A stretch of 64,000 nt of DNA from Prochlorococcus sp. AG-409-D14 (GCA_003215895.1 QCJR01000005.1:41801-105800), one strand, 5' to 3'; positions 49,564 to 59,559 are shown, numbered from the stretch's first letter. Translations and numbers: made by a program. The notes: generated by a model not told the origin, from the letters alone.

Positions 49564-50243
49564 TAATCATAATAAATTCATTGCAAAATTTCCATAACCC
49601 AAAATCAAAATATCTATTAGCCTTACACAGCTGCTCAGAATCCTTTGGAATTGCCATTAAAGACACTGAAAATCCAGAGAAAATAATAAAAAGCGAAATA
49701 TTTAATATTGGTCGCTCATTGTCAAACAAATTATTTAGTTGTATTGAGACAATTCTTCCTAAAAAGTTTTGGAAGCAAATTATTCGTATTTCAGTAGCAA
49801 AAGGTCCTGGAAGTTTTACTAGTACAAGATTAACTATCTCAATGGCTAGAACTATTGCTCAGCAAATTGATTGTTCATTAGATTCCATTAGTTCCTTTCA
49901 TTTAATGGCTTCAAGACTTTACAAAGATCTTGCCAAAAGCCAAAGATTGAATCCATTTTGGATAACAGATGTTTTACCAAGAAGAGGAATTGTGGCTGGT
50001 AAATATCAACTAGTAAAAATTCACCAAGAATCAAATTTTCATGAATTTAATGAAATAGTTTCTCCACGATTAATAATCAATGAAAAAATCATCGAACCTT
50101 CAATAAAGGCCTCTAATAACATAGAAAAAGATGTTATTTCGCTTGTAAATTTTTCTCAATATTGTCAAAATTCAGAAGTCCAATCTAATTGGCAAAAAAC
50201 ATTGCCTATCTATCCAACTTCACCAATCGATCATCAAAAATAA
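49524..50243 (+). CDS. tsaB: tRNA threonylcarbamoyladenosine biosynthesis protein TsaB
   Basis: An ASKHA-fold partner of TsaD in making t6A37 of tRNAs. The family start is KYLLALHSCSESFGIAI, and VAKGPGSFTSTRLTISMARTIAQQI is the conserved central stretch. The protein is 239 residues from ATG 49524, but the first 28 precede the conserved fold and overlap ycf34 by 40 bases. TTG 49581 (MQNFHNPKSKYLLALHS) would avoid the overlap and may be the real start. The fold is shorter and more diverged at the C-terminus than in E. coli. Confidence 0.87.
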   Translation: MEQATARRRNSKIIIIINSLQNFHNPKSKYLLALHSCSESFGIAIKDTENPEKIIKSEIFNIGRSLSNKLFSCIETILPKKFWKQIIRISVAKGPGSFTSTRLTISMARTIAQQIDCSLDSISSFHLMASRLYKDLAKSQRLNPFWITDVLPRRGIVAGKYQLVKIHQESNFHEFNEIVSPRLIINEKIIEPSIKASNNIEKDVISLVNFSQYCQNSEVQSNWQKTLPIYPTSPIDHQK

Positions 50244-50291
50244 AAATGGAAAAGTTCATATATCTTATAATCTTGAAGAGAAAACATAATT

Positions 50292-50972
50292 TCAGGCATT
50301 CTTTATTAAACCCTTATCCAACATTGAATTTATAGAGATTTGAATTTCTTTAGTAGTTGATGTTAAATCATCTCTTTTCTTGGTTTTAGGGGGTTGAATT
50401 AATTCACCAACTCTTAAATGAATAGAGATAAATCGGGGAAGAAGAGATCCTTTGGGAAAAGCTCTGTGACTATTAACTATTGCCACAGGAAGAATAGGGG
50501 AACCTGTCCTCGCAGCCAGAAGAGCAGCACCTGCTTTAGGTTCATTAACTCTCCCATTTTCTTGTCTGGTTCCATCCAAAAACACTCCTGTAGCCCAACC
50601 TTCACTTAATCGATTAGATGCATTTCTTATTGCCTCTCTATCTCCAGCTCCCCTCTTAACCGGATAGGCACCACAAGCAGAAATTATGAATGACAATATG
50701 GGCACCTTGAAAAGTTCAGATTTAGCCATGAAAGCTACCGGTCTACCCAATGCATGGCCCAAAATCGGGGGATCCAGATGTGAACCATGATTAGAAACAA
50801 CAACAACTCCTCCCGTCTTCGGTAAATTCGAAATTCCTATTGTTTGACCTCTAAACAAAAAACGAAAAATCGGAAAAACGAATAGATAACTCACACAACC
50901 ATAAACAAAACTTTGTCGAGGTATATTTTTATGGATTTTTTCAATTCCCGTAGCAACTTTAAATTGTTCCAA
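50292..50972 (-). CDS. plsC: 1-acyl-sn-glycerol-3-phosphate acyltransferase
   Basis: Makes phosphatidic acid in membrane-lipid synthesis. The NHX4D catalytic motif is NHGSHLD, followed by FMAKSELFKVP and FLDGTRQENGR, where DGT replaces the commoner EGT. A hydrophobic N-terminal segment would hold it at the membrane. The 226 residues fit. The track start is TTG 50972, two bases behind fabD, so it is the last gene of the rpaB-plsX-fabH-fabD-plsC run. Confidence 0.93.
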   Translation of the reverse strand: MEQFKVATGIEKIHKNIPRQSFVYGCVSYLFVFPIFRFLFRGQTIGISNLPKTGGVVVVSNHGSHLDPPILGHALGRPVAFMAKSELFKVPILSFIISACGAYPVKRGAGDREAIRNASNRLSEGWATGVFLDGTRQENGRVNEPKAGAALLAARTGSPILPVAIVNSHRAFPKGSLLPRFISIHLRVGELIQPPKTKKRDDLTSTTKEIQISINSMLDKGLIKNA

Positions 50973-50974
50973 AA

Positions 50975-51871
50975 TTAATAACCCAAATCACTTGCATTTG
51001 AAATTTGACTGGCCAATACCCCTTTCATTGATCGTTTAGCAAGACCGCTAAGCACATTACCTGGACCAATCTCAACCATTGTGGTTATTCCTTCTTTTTG
51101 CATTACTTCCATAGTCTCTCTCCACCTAACCCCATTAGTCATTTGTTTTTTTAGGCGATCCTTCAATATGTCCCCACTTAAAGTTGGAGTTGGATCAACA
51201 TTTGTAAGAACTGGAACTTGAGCATCTTGAAAAATTACTTGATCAAGTTCTTCAGCAAAACTTTTAGATGCTTCAGTCATAAATATCGAATGAAAAGCAC
51301 CTGAAACTTGAAGAGGAATTGCTCTTTTACATTTTAAATTATCAGCCACTTTCTTCACTGCCTCTGGTGAACCAGATAAAACAACTTGAGATTCACTATT
51401 GTCATTTGCTATTGCAGCCCCCTCAGTTTCTCTAATCAAATCATCCAATTGATTTCTATCAAATCCCAAAACAGCGATCATTGCTCCTCCCCCTGCCGAA
51501 GCCATTAATTCAGATCTTTTCTTTAATAGCAATAAGGCTGTCTTTGCGTCTAAAACATCGGCTGAATAAAGACCAACTATTTCTCCGAGACTGTGGCCTG
51601 CAATTATTTGAGCTTCCCTTTTTTGTCTTTTTAAATCATCTACCAAAAGCGACTCAACAACAAAAAGTGCAGGTTGAGTGTTTCTCGTATCATTTAAGTC
51701 ATATATTTCTTCGTTTGAAACCCCTTCACCACAACAAATTTTCCAAAGATCTCTTCCAAGTATTTCTGAGGCTAATTCAAATCTATCTCTCGAACCAGGC
51801 AAATCTAGTAACGAATTTGCCATACCTAATTTTTGAGAGCCTTGTCCAGGAAAGACCCAGGCAATAGTCAT
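50975..51871 (-). CDS. fabD: Malonyl-CoA:ACP transacylase
   Basis: Loads malonate onto acyl carrier protein for fatty-acid synthesis. FPGQGSQKLGM at the start, the active-site serine in IAGHSLGEIVGL (near residue 93) and the histidine region VSGAFHSIFM are typical. VEIGPGNVLSGLAKR is the usual C-terminal motif. The 298 residues fit. It lies between fabH (28 bases) and plsC on the same strand. Confidence 0.97.
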   Translation of the reverse strand: MTIAWVFPGQGSQKLGMANSLLDLPGSRDRFELASEILGRDLWKICCGEGVSNEEIYDLNDTRNTQPALFVVESLLVDDLKRQKREAQIIAGHSLGEIVGLYSADVLDAKTALLLLKKRSELMASAGGGAMIAVLGFDRNQLDDLIRETEGAAIANDNSESQVVLSGSPEAVKKVADNLKCKRAIPLQVSGAFHSIFMTEASKSFAEELDQVIFQDAQVPVLTNVDPTPTLSGDILKDRLKKQMTNGVRWRETMEVMQKEGITTMVEIGPGNVLSGLAKRSMKGVLASQISNASDLGY

Positions 51872-51899
51872 AATTTTTCTAGATTAATTATTAACCAGC

Positions 51900-52916
51900 T
51901 TAATAGGGACCATGCCAATAAAACAAAGCGGCCCCCCAACTCAAGCCAGCGCCAAATCCACTACAGGCTATTAAATCACCTGATTTAATCCTATGATCTC
52001 TAACTGCTTCATCAAGCATCAATGGGATCGTTGCTGCTGATGTATTTCCATAATATTTCAAATTTGAAAGCACTTTTCCCGATGGTATTGAAAATCTCGA
52101 AGCGACAGCATCAAGAATTCTTTGATTAGCCTGATGTAATAAAAGCCAATCTATATTTTCTGACTTAATTTGATGTTTTTCTAAGATTTCTCCAAGAATG
52201 ATTGGAACTTCTTTAACTGCAAACTTATAAACCTCCTTTCCCTCCATTTTTATGGGCAAATATTCCCCTTTTTGATGTGAGGCTCCCTGAACTAAATTTA
52301 AAAAAGTATTTGATTGATAAAGATTTAAGCAACCTCCTTTGCTTCCGTCAGACTTCAAATCATATCCAATCAAACCACTTTCATGTTCAGATCTATCAAC
52401 AGCTACTGCTCCAGCTCCATCTCCAAACAAAACGCATGTCTTTCTGTCATCCCAATCAACCCATTTTGATAATTGATCTGCTCCAATCACAACAGCTCTT
52501 TTCATAGAACCAGAAGCTAAATATTGTGATGCGGTTACCAAAGCAAATAAAAAACCACTACAAGCAGCAGTCAAATCAAAAGCTACTGCATTGGAAGCTC
52601 CTAAATTTGATTGAATTTTAGGCGCCGAGCCAAATAAATCTTCAGGAGTAGATGTTGCAAGAATTATCAAATCTATAGTTTTTACATCCCAATTAGCCAT
52701 TTTGACAGCATTAAGAGCTGCTTCAGTAGCCAAATCAATCAGAGACTCATTTTCTCCAATAACTCTTCTTTCACCAATACCAGTTCTACTTTGAATCCAT
52801 TCATCATTAGTATCAACTCGCTGACCTAGTTGATCATTATTGATTACCTTTTGAGGTACTGCGCTTCCGCACCCCACAAAAGATATTCCAGAGTCCCATT
52901 GAGAATTTCTAATCAA
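51900..52916 (-). CDS. fabH: 3-oxoacyl-ACP synthase III
   Basis: The initiating condensing enzyme of type II fatty-acid synthesis. The catalytic triad is visible: cysteine in FDLTAACSGFLFAL, histidine in LLLHQANQRILDAV and asparagine in YYGNTSAATIPLML. The start FVGCGSAVPQKVINNDQL and SRTGIGERRV are conserved. The track start is TTG 52916 and 338 residues fit. It follows plsX by 53 bases. Confidence 0.97.
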   Translation of the reverse strand: MIRNSQWDSGISFVGCGSAVPQKVINNDQLGQRVDTNDEWIQSRTGIGERRVIGENESLIDLATEAALNAVKMANWDVKTIDLIILATSTPEDLFGSAPKIQSNLGASNAVAFDLTAACSGFLFALVTASQYLASGSMKRAVVIGADQLSKWVDWDDRKTCVLFGDGAGAVAVDRSEHESGLIGYDLKSDGSKGGCLNLYQSNTFLNLVQGASHQKGEYLPIKMEGKEVYKFAVKEVPIILGEILEKHQIKSENIDWLLLHQANQRILDAVASRFSIPSGKVLSNLKYYGNTSAATIPLMLDEAVRDHRIKSGDLIACSGFGAGLSWGAALFYWHGPY

Positions 52917-52969
52917 ATCTAAAAAAAGTCCTCATTTCATAAGTCAATCACATGGTAGGACAGTTCCAA

Positions 52970-54292
52970 TCAGACCTTTAAAACATCTGGTTTATTTAAA
53001 TCTGCCAAATCATCCATTACTCCATGACTTGCAGCGGAATGAACAACTCGTAAAGCACTCAAAACAGATAAAGCTTTACTTCCACCGTGACCAATAACAC
53101 AAATTCCATTAATTCCTAGAAGTAAAGCTCCGCCATGTTCAGCATGATCTAAACGTTTCTTTATTCGTTTCAAATTATTTCTTAAAAAAGCAGAACCAAC
53201 TTTGCCTCTTCTTCCTCTTGGCAACTCAGCTCTCAAAACTCCCAACAGAACACTTCCAACAGACTCAAGAAATTTCAACAAAACGTTTCCTGTAAATCCA
53301 TCACAAACCACAACATCAAAATCGCCTGACAAAACATCTCGTCCTTCACAATTTCCGGAAAAGAAAAAACGTTCTTCTTCGTTTAAAAGTTTGTAAGTTG
53401 CTAGTGAAAGATCATTACCCTTACAGGATTCCTCGCCAATATTCAATAATCCTATTCTTGGCTTTTCCACCTGCAACACATCTCGACTATAGATATTTCC
53501 AAGAAGCGCAAATTGATGCAAATAAATTGGTTTGCAATCCATATTTGCTCCAACATCTAGAACCAATACTGGTTGACCAGGATCTTTAGTTGGGAATAAT
53601 GCTCCAATAGCGGGACGATCAATTCCTTTTAATCGTCCTAATTTGAAAATTGCTGATGCCATCATTGCTCCAGAGTTGCCAGCCGAATAGACACCCATAG
53701 CTTTTCCTTCTTTAACCAATTTCATTGCAATATTTATGCTCGCATCCTTTTTCTTTCGCACTGCAGTGGCTTCTTCATCCATGCCAACTGAAAGACCACT
53801 TGAAATCAATTCGAAATTTCCATCTTCTATAGCTTTGTCTAAAGATTCTTCTAAGCCAAATTCAGTGGCTGCTTTTTCTACTTTATCTATTTCACCAACA
53901 AATTTAATTTTCAATGGAAGCAACGACAAAGATTTCAAACACCCATCAAGAATCGCTCCAGGAGCAAAATCTCCTCCCATTCCATCGACAGCGACCCAAA
54001 TCCTTTCTGAGTCTTGAATTCCATTTGTATCGTCTGTACTGACTCCACCTTGTAGTCTTCTAAGAGGATCAAATACAAATGGTTCTAAAGTACTTCTAGC
54101 TATTGATCCAGCACTAGTAACAACAGAACCAGCATTAGAAACAACTGTGCCAGCAACATTGCTTGCTGCTGTCGCTGAGCTTGTTGCAGTGTCAACAAGA
54201 CTGGTAACAGCAGAGTTTCGTCGATACCAAATAACCAATCTTCTAATGGCCTTAGAACGATTTGTTTTGTTATTTAGGTGATTTTTTTCCAC
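52970..54292 (-). CDS. plsX: Phosphate acyltransferase PlsX with N-terminal extension
   Basis: Makes acyl-phosphate from acyl-ACP for phospholipid synthesis. The family core begins IWVAVDGMGGDFAP near residue 98 and continues through GVYSAGNSGAMMA, PVLVLDVGANMDCKP and the C-terminal HGGALLLGINGICVIGHGGSKA. A typical PlsX has about 340 residues; this ORF has 440. The extra 97 include a basic start and a Ser/Ala/Val/Thr-rich stretch (residues 29-65). GTG 54292 is four bases behind the rpaB stop, which supports the long start. Confidence 0.93.
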   Translation of the reverse strand: MEKNHLNNKTNRSKAIRRLVIWYRRNSAVTSLVDTATSSATAASNVAGTVVSNAGSVVTSAGSIARSTLEPFVFDPLRRLQGGVSTDDTNGIQDSERIWVAVDGMGGDFAPGAILDGCLKSLSLLPLKIKFVGEIDKVEKAATEFGLEESLDKAIEDGNFELISSGLSVGMDEEATAVRKKKDASINIAMKLVKEGKAMGVYSAGNSGAMMASAIFKLGRLKGIDRPAIGALFPTKDPGQPVLVLDVGANMDCKPIYLHQFALLGNIYSRDVLQVEKPRIGLLNIGEESCKGNDLSLATYKLLNEEERFFFSGNCEGRDVLSGDFDVVVCDGFTGNVLLKFLESVGSVLLGVLRAELPRGRRGKVGSAFLRNNLKRIKKRLDHAEHGGALLLGINGICVIGHGGSKALSVLSALRVVHSAASHGVMDDLADLNKPDVLKV

Positions 54293-54296
54293 TGAT

Positions 54297-55043
54297 TTAT
54301 GATCCTTCAGGAATCATAGAATCAACAATTCTTTGAAAAAGATAACCTGTTCCTCGTGCAGTAAGAATTAGCTCTGGATTTGCAGGATCATCCTCAAGTT
54401 TTGATCTAAGTCTAGAAATATGAACGTCAACTACTCTTGTATCAACGTGTCTTTCAGGTGTATATCCCCAAACTTCTTTAAGTATCTCACCTCTACTAAA
54501 TGGTTCTCCTGAACGACTGACCAATAGTTCTAAAAGACTAAATTCCATTCCTGTTAATCTAATTCGTTCATCATTTCTGTAAACCTGACGTTTATTTGTA
54601 TCAATCTTTAGATTCATAACCGCAATCACGCCTGAATTAGGTAGGCCGGCTATTTGTTCTTTTTCTACTCTTCTTAATACACATCTAATCCTAGCTTCTA
54701 ACTCTTTTGGGCTAAATGGTTTAACAACATAATCATCTGCACCGAGCTCTAGTCCAGTAATTCTATCTGCAACATCTCCCAATGCTGTCAGCATGACTAT
54801 TGGAACATCTGATTCCTTTCTTAGTTCCTGGCAAACTCCATATCCATCCAATTTAGGCATCATGACATCGAGAACAACCAAATCAGGCTCACAATTTCTG
54901 AAAAGATCCAATGCTTCATTTCCATCACAAGCAGTAACTACCTGATAGCCAATCATAGATAGGCGAGTTTCTAGGATCCTCCTAATACTTGCCTCATCAT
55001 CAGCTACGAGGATGGTTTCCTTTGAGGGACTTGTGGCCGTCAT
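54297..55043 (-). CDS. rpaB: OmpR-type response regulator RpaB
   Basis: A receiver (LVADDEASI; phospho-acceptor D59 in LVVLDVMMP) plus an OmpR-type winged helix ([61 protein letters not shown]), 248 residues. It matches RpaB/Ycf27, the essential cyanobacterial regulator of photosystem and high-light genes that binds HLR1 sites. It leads the lipid run (plsX four bases downstream) and is divergent from radA. Its kinase (NblS/DspA) is not here. Confidence 0.94.
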   Translation of the reverse strand: MTATSPSKETILVADDEASIRRILETRLSMIGYQVVTACDGNEALDLFRNCEPDLVVLDVMMPKLDGYGVCQELRKESDVPIVMLTALGDVADRITGLELGADDYVVKPFSPKELEARIRCVLRRVEKEQIAGLPNSGVIAVMNLKIDTNKRQVYRNDERIRLTGMEFSLLELLVSRSGEPFSRGEILKEVWGYTPERHVDTRVVDVHISRLRSKLEDDPANPELILTARGTGYLFQRIVDSMIPEGS

Positions 55044-55150
55044 TTGTTTCTTAGCTTTGGCGGCTGCGACAAGATCTTAAGTGAAGGTTCACCAACATTT
55101 AAAGATCACTATCTTTATTCAACTACAGCCAACTTCCTTTTTACAACTAA

Positions 55151-56530
55151 GTGTCTCGTTCTGTCTCTATTTATATCTGTCAAAGTTGCGGTGCTCAAAC
55201 CAGGCAATTCTTTGGCCGCTGCAACAATTGTGGAGAGTGGAACTCAATAATAGAAGAAAAAATCAATCAAAAATCAGATAAATCTATTTACACAAAGATT
55301 AATTCTAGCCATAAGAAATCTCCTTATCGTTCAGAACTAATAAGCAGGACAAAAAACAAAATTATTGATCGTATTCCAAGTGGCTATAAAGAATTTGACA
55401 GGGTGCTTGGAGGTGGTCTAGTACCTGGATCACTTGTATTAATTGGGGGAGACCCAGGAATTGGGAAAAGTACTCTCATTTTGCAAAGTGCGACAGCAAT
55501 GGCTCATCAAAGATCAGTCCTTTACGTGGCTGCTGAAGAATCTGCGCAACAAGTAAAACTTAGATGGAATCGAATTGAAGATTCTGAATCCAAACTTCAT
55601 TTACTCGCAGAAACAGATCTAGAACTAGTAATAAAAGAGCTTGATTATTTGAAGCCTGAGGTTGCAGTTATTGATAGCATTCAAGCTTTGCATGATCAAA
55701 ATTTATCAAGTTCACCTGGCTCAGTTGCTCAAGTTAGAGAATGTTCTGCAGCTTTACAGCAAATTGCTAAACGAGAAAACATATCCCTTTTGATCATTGG
55801 GCACGTAACGAAGGATGGGATGTTAGCCGGACCAAAAGTTCTTGAGCATCTTGTGGATGCAGTACTTACTTTTGAGGGCGATCGATTCGCTTCTCACAGA
55901 CTTTTAAGAGGTGTGAAAAATCGATTTGGTGCCACTTGTGAACTTGGAGTCTTTGAAATGCAATCAGATGGATTATCAGAGGTATCTAATCCAAGCGAAT
56001 TATTTTTAAGCAAAACCTCTGCACCTGGAATTTCCACAATTGTTACCTGTGAAGGGACAAGACCATTAGCCATTGATATACAAGCACTTTTAAATCCCAC
56101 TAGTTATGCAAGTCCAAGAAGAACGACAACTGGTGTTGAGATAAACAGACTTCATCAAATCTTGGCAGTTCTAGAAAAAAATATGAATCTTACACTCTCA
56201 AGATATGACTGTTACTTAGCTGTAGCAGGGGGATTAGAAGTAGAAGAGCCTGGGGCTGATCTAGGAATAGCAGCTGCAATAGTTTCGAGCTTTAAAGATG
56301 TTGAAATTGAAGAAGGTGTGGTATTTATAGGAGAAATAGGTTTGGCTGGTCAATTAAGATTAGTAAGACAAATGCAACAACGAATTAATGAAGTAATAAG
56401 ACTTGGATATAAGACAATAATTATCCCAAATGGAATAGATACGAGTGAGTTTGCAACAAATAAAAAATTAAAAATATTAAAAGCCTCTAATATTAATCAA
56501 GCTTTACTCTATGCGTTAAATAAACATTAA
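55151..56530 (+). CDS. radA: DNA repair protein RadA
   Basis: A RecA-like helicase helping branch migration in recombination. The zinc finger is C10-C13-C24-C27 (CQSCGAQTRQFFGRCNNC). Walker A is GGDPGIGKST (99-108), the RadA motif KNRFG follows the core, and the C-terminal half is Lon-protease-like without the proteolytic serine (YLAVAGGLEVEEPGADLGIAAAI). The 459 residues fit. The start is GTG 55151. Confidence 0.96.
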   Translation: MSRSVSIYICQSCGAQTRQFFGRCNNCGEWNSIIEEKINQKSDKSIYTKINSSHKKSPYRSELISRTKNKIIDRIPSGYKEFDRVLGGGLVPGSLVLIGGDPGIGKSTLILQSATAMAHQRSVLYVAAEESAQQVKLRWNRIEDSESKLHLLAETDLELVIKELDYLKPEVAVIDSIQALHDQNLSSSPGSVAQVRECSAALQQIAKRENISLLIIGHVTKDGMLAGPKVLEHLVDAVLTFEGDRFASHRLLRGVKNRFGATCELGVFEMQSDGLSEVSNPSELFLSKTSAPGISTIVTCEGTRPLAIDIQALLNPTSYASPRRTTTGVEINRLHQILAVLEKNMNLTLSRYDCYLAVAGGLEVEEPGADLGIAAAIVSSFKDVEIEEGVVFIGEIGLAGQLRLVRQMQQRINEVIRLGYKTIIIPNGIDTSEFATNKKLKILKASNINQALLYALNKH

Positions 56531-56545
56531 TCTACGTTTTAATTC

Positions 56546-57067
56546 TTACAAGTAAACATCAACATTACCTCTACCTGTAGTCTTCAGCCAATTCTCTATA
56601 TCTAAATATCCTCCTGGATATAAACGAACAGCTTTACTCCAAACTTCAGCTGCCTGATCGAACCAGATATCACTCTCATCTTGGTTACCATTCCTTTGAG
56701 CAATTCTGCCTCTTTTTTCATAAATTAATCCCATATTTTTTAAGCAAGATGGCTGCTTCGGATTCTGTCCCAAGGCTTTTTTATATGTATTTAGTGCTTT
56801 CTCTTCATCTCCATTACTCATATAAATTATTGCCATGTTTTTTAATGTCTCACCTCTATCAACCTGATTATCCTCAAGTTTTAAGCTCTCCTCATAATAC
56901 TCAAGAGCCTCTGAATAATCTCCATCATTTTGAGCTGCCAAACCTTTTCTATAATAAAGATAAGCTTCTTTTTCTTTAGAAGCTATTGGCATCACTTTCA
57001 CTATTCCCTCAGCCATCTTAGTGAAGGCCTTATCAAGAAAATTGTCTTTGTTTTGACTTCGAGGCAC
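56546..57067 (-). CDS. ycf3: Photosystem I assembly protein Ycf3
   Basis: A TPR protein needed to assemble photosystem [66 protein letters not shown] is the diagnostic start, and there are three TPR units between about residues 33 and 145. It ends [24 protein letters not shown]. The 173 residues are full length. It is convergent with radA and divergent from the metal ATPase. Confidence 0.96.
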   Translation of the reverse strand: MPRSQNKDNFLDKAFTKMAEGIVKVMPIASKEKEAYLYYRKGLAAQNDGDYSEALEYYEESLKLEDNQVDRGETLKNMAIIYMSNGDEEKALNTYKKALGQNPKQPSCLKNMGLIYEKRGRIAQRNGNQDESDIWFDQAAEVWSKAVRLYPGGYLDIENWLKTTGRGNVDVYL

Positions 57068-57228
57068 GATTTAACCAATATCAAACTATCTAATTCTATC
57101 CTGCCTGGAAATAGAAAAAATGTATAGAAATAATGAAACTAATTTTCATGTATTAATAAATTATTAAATGAATGCAACATGCTATTTATTTATTAAATTT
57201 AGAATAAGTATCCAAAATATATATTCCC

Positions 57229-59559
57229 TTGAGCGACAAAAAAATTGCGCAACGCAAAAATTCAATTCTGCTTGATATAGATGGAATGAAATGCGGAAGT
57301 TGTGTACAGGCAGTTGAAAAAATACTTAAAAGCCACCCATCCATAAATAATGCAAGCGTTAATTTAGTTACAAAAACTGCTTTTATAGAGATTAAAGAGC
57401 CTAATAGTTCCCTATCTGATGTCATAAGAACTCTTAAATCAAAGGGTTTTCCATCAAGAGAAAGGGATTATCAAACAATTGCAAAGAATAACGAATTAGA
57501 AATAAAAGAAAATCAAAATTTATGGGAAAAATGGAGACAACTAATCATCGCCACTTCATTACTAACCCTCTCTGGGTTAGGACATTTAGTAGAAGGTCAA
57601 GATATATCTTTTCCACTTATTGGTTCATTACCTTTTCATGCTGCACTCGCAACATTTGCTTTACTCGGCCCAGGCAAGTCGATCCTAAAAGCAGGTCTAA
57701 AGTCAGCGACAATGCTTACACCGACTATGGATACTTTAGTTAGCCTGGGTGTATTAAGTGCCTACTTGGCAAGCATAGTTGCTTTGATTTGGCCAAAAGT
57801 TGGCTGGCCATGTTTTTTCAATGAACCAGTCATGCTGCTTGGATTTGTTTTGTTAGGACGTTTTTTAGAGGAAAGAGCTCGATATAAAACAGGTACAGCA
57901 TTAAAAGAATTAGCAAAATTACAACCCGAAACAGCCAATCTAATTTTAGACAATAATGAAATTCGTGAAATCAGGATAGGTGCCCTAAGGCCAGGAGAAA
58001 AGATTCAATTATTGGCGGGAGATAGAATCCCCGTCGATGGTCTTGTTATAAAAGGAAATTCAGCTATAGATATATCAAGTTTAACTGGTGAGTCTTTACC
58101 TCTCAATGCGAAACCAGGAGTCGAGCTTCCCTCTGGAAGCCTAAATTTAGAGTCAACAATTATTTTAGAAGTTCAAAAAATAGGATCTGAGACTGCAATA
58201 GCTAAAATAATAAGCTTAGTTGAAGAAGCCCAAGCTAGAAAAGCACCAATTCAAGGACTGGCAGACAAGGTAGCAGGTTTTTTCTGCTACGGAGTAACAA
58301 CTCTAGCTTTGCTGACTTTTCTTTTTTGGTGGAGAATAGGTACGAGGATATGGCCAGAGGTTTTAGAGGTATCTAATAAAGGTTTCATGCAAAGCCATCA
58401 TTTGCATGGTCATTTAATTAATTCACCTCAAACACCAATTGGTCTCTCATTTCAATTATCAATAGCTGTTTTAGTTGTGGCCTGTCCATGTGCTCTAGGA
58501 CTTGCTACACCAACGGTAATAACAGTTGCCTCCGGGGAAGCTGCTAAACGAGGTTGGCTGTTCAAGGGTGGGGATGTCATAGAAATGGCATCAAAAATAA
58601 GTCAAATTGTTTTTGATAAAACCGGGACACTCACAATAGGCAGACCTTTAGTTGTTGGCTACTGGGAAAACAAAGAGTCAGAAAAAAATGTCATGCTCAA
58701 ATTAGCGGCAAGTATTGAACAAGAGAGTCGGCATCCACTGGCCCAAGCAATTATTCAAGAAGCACATAACAAAGAAATCAAACTAGAGAAAGTATCAACT
58801 TCGGCTACATACGCAGGTAAAGGCTTAGCTGGCAAAATTAATAATTTAAATGGACTTATCAGAGTCGGAACACCAGAATGGATAAGGAGTGAAGGAATTG
58901 AATGGAATGAAATCATAGAAAATAATTTTAAGCTTGTAAAAAGAAAAGCTCAATCAATAGTTGCAGTTGCTTTAGAAAACAAATTATTAGGTTTTTTCTT
59001 GATTGATGATCAAGTAAGAAAAGATGCTTTTCTTTCAATTAATAAATTACGTTCAAATGGTTTTTCATTAAGTTTGTTCAGTGGCGATAGAGATTCCGCA
59101 GTTGTATCTTTAGGAAAAAAATTAGGCTTTAGTGCTAAACAAATTGAATGGCAAATGTTACCTTCAGACAAGCTAAATAAATTGAACTTATTAAAAAATA
59201 ATGGTTTAGTTGCGATGATAGGTGATGGAATTAATGATGCCCCAGCCTTAGCAGCTGCAGACTTGGGGGTTGCGATAGGAACAGGAACTCAAATCGCTCA
59301 AGATTCTGCTGATCTTGTTCTACTAGGAGAAAGCTTGGAAGCTCTTCCAAATGCTTTACAGCTATCAAAGCAAGCAATGCTCAAGATAAAACAAAACCTT
59401 GCATGGGCATTTGGATACAACTTAATAGCTCTACCAATCGCGGCAGGATTACTTTTACCATCCTCCGGCCTATTACTATCTCCTCCTTTGGCCGCTTTAC
59501 TTATGGCTTTGAGCTCATTAAGTGTTGTATTTAATGCTTTATCTTTAAAATCAAAATGA
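57229..59559 (+). CDS. Copper-type P1B ATPase
   Basis: A heavy-metal transporting P-type ATPase of 776 residues. The N-terminal metal-binding domain has GMKCGSC (C22, C25). The membrane CPC motif is VVACPCALGLATPT. The catalytic DKTGT, the SRHPLA His-Pro motif and GDGINDAPALAAAD follow. CPC with GMxCxxC points to Cu(I). Cyanobacteria carry CtaA at the cell membrane and PacS at the thylakoid; which this is cannot be told. The start is TTG 57229. It overlaps tmk by four bases. Confidence 0.92.
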   Translation: MSDKKIAQRKNSILLDIDGMKCGSCVQAVEKILKSHPSINNASVNLVTKTAFIEIKEPNSSLSDVIRTLKSKGFPSRERDYQTIAKNNELEIKENQNLWEKWRQLIIATSLLTLSGLGHLVEGQDISFPLIGSLPFHAALATFALLGPGKSILKAGLKSATMLTPTMDTLVSLGVLSAYLASIVALIWPKVGWPCFFNEPVMLLGFVLLGRFLEERARYKTGTALKELAKLQPETANLILDNNEIREIRIGALRPGEKIQLLAGDRIPVDGLVIKGNSAIDISSLTGESLPLNAKPGVELPSGSLNLESTIILEVQKIGSETAIAKIISLVEEAQARKAPIQGLADKVAGFFCYGVTTLALLTFLFWWRIGTRIWPEVLEVSNKGFMQSHHLHGHLINSPQTPIGLSFQLSIAVLVVACPCALGLATPTVITVASGEAAKRGWLFKGGDVIEMASKISQIVFDKTGTLTIGRPLVVGYWENKESEKNVMLKLAASIEQESRHPLAQAIIQEAHNKEIKLEKVSTSATYAGKGLAGKINNLNGLIRVGTPEWIRSEGIEWNEIIENNFKLVKRKAQSIVAVALENKLLGFFLIDDQVRKDAFLSINKLRSNGFSLSLFSGDRDSAVVSLGKKLGFSAKQIEWQMLPSDKLNKLNLLKNNGLVAMIGDGINDAPALAAADLGVAIGTGTQIAQDSADLVLLGESLEALPNALQLSKQAMLKIKQNLAWAFGYNLIALPIAAGLLLPSSGLLLSPPLAALLMALSSLSVVFNALSLKSK

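Noticed and set aside
55134-55146. TTTACAAC upstream of radA/rpaB as an RpaB HLR1 site
   Set aside because: HLR1 needs two TTACA-like direct repeats; only one is present.
57170-57280. ORF starting at an ATG before the metal ATPase
   Set aside because: It overlaps the ATPase start in another frame and has no protein-like features.
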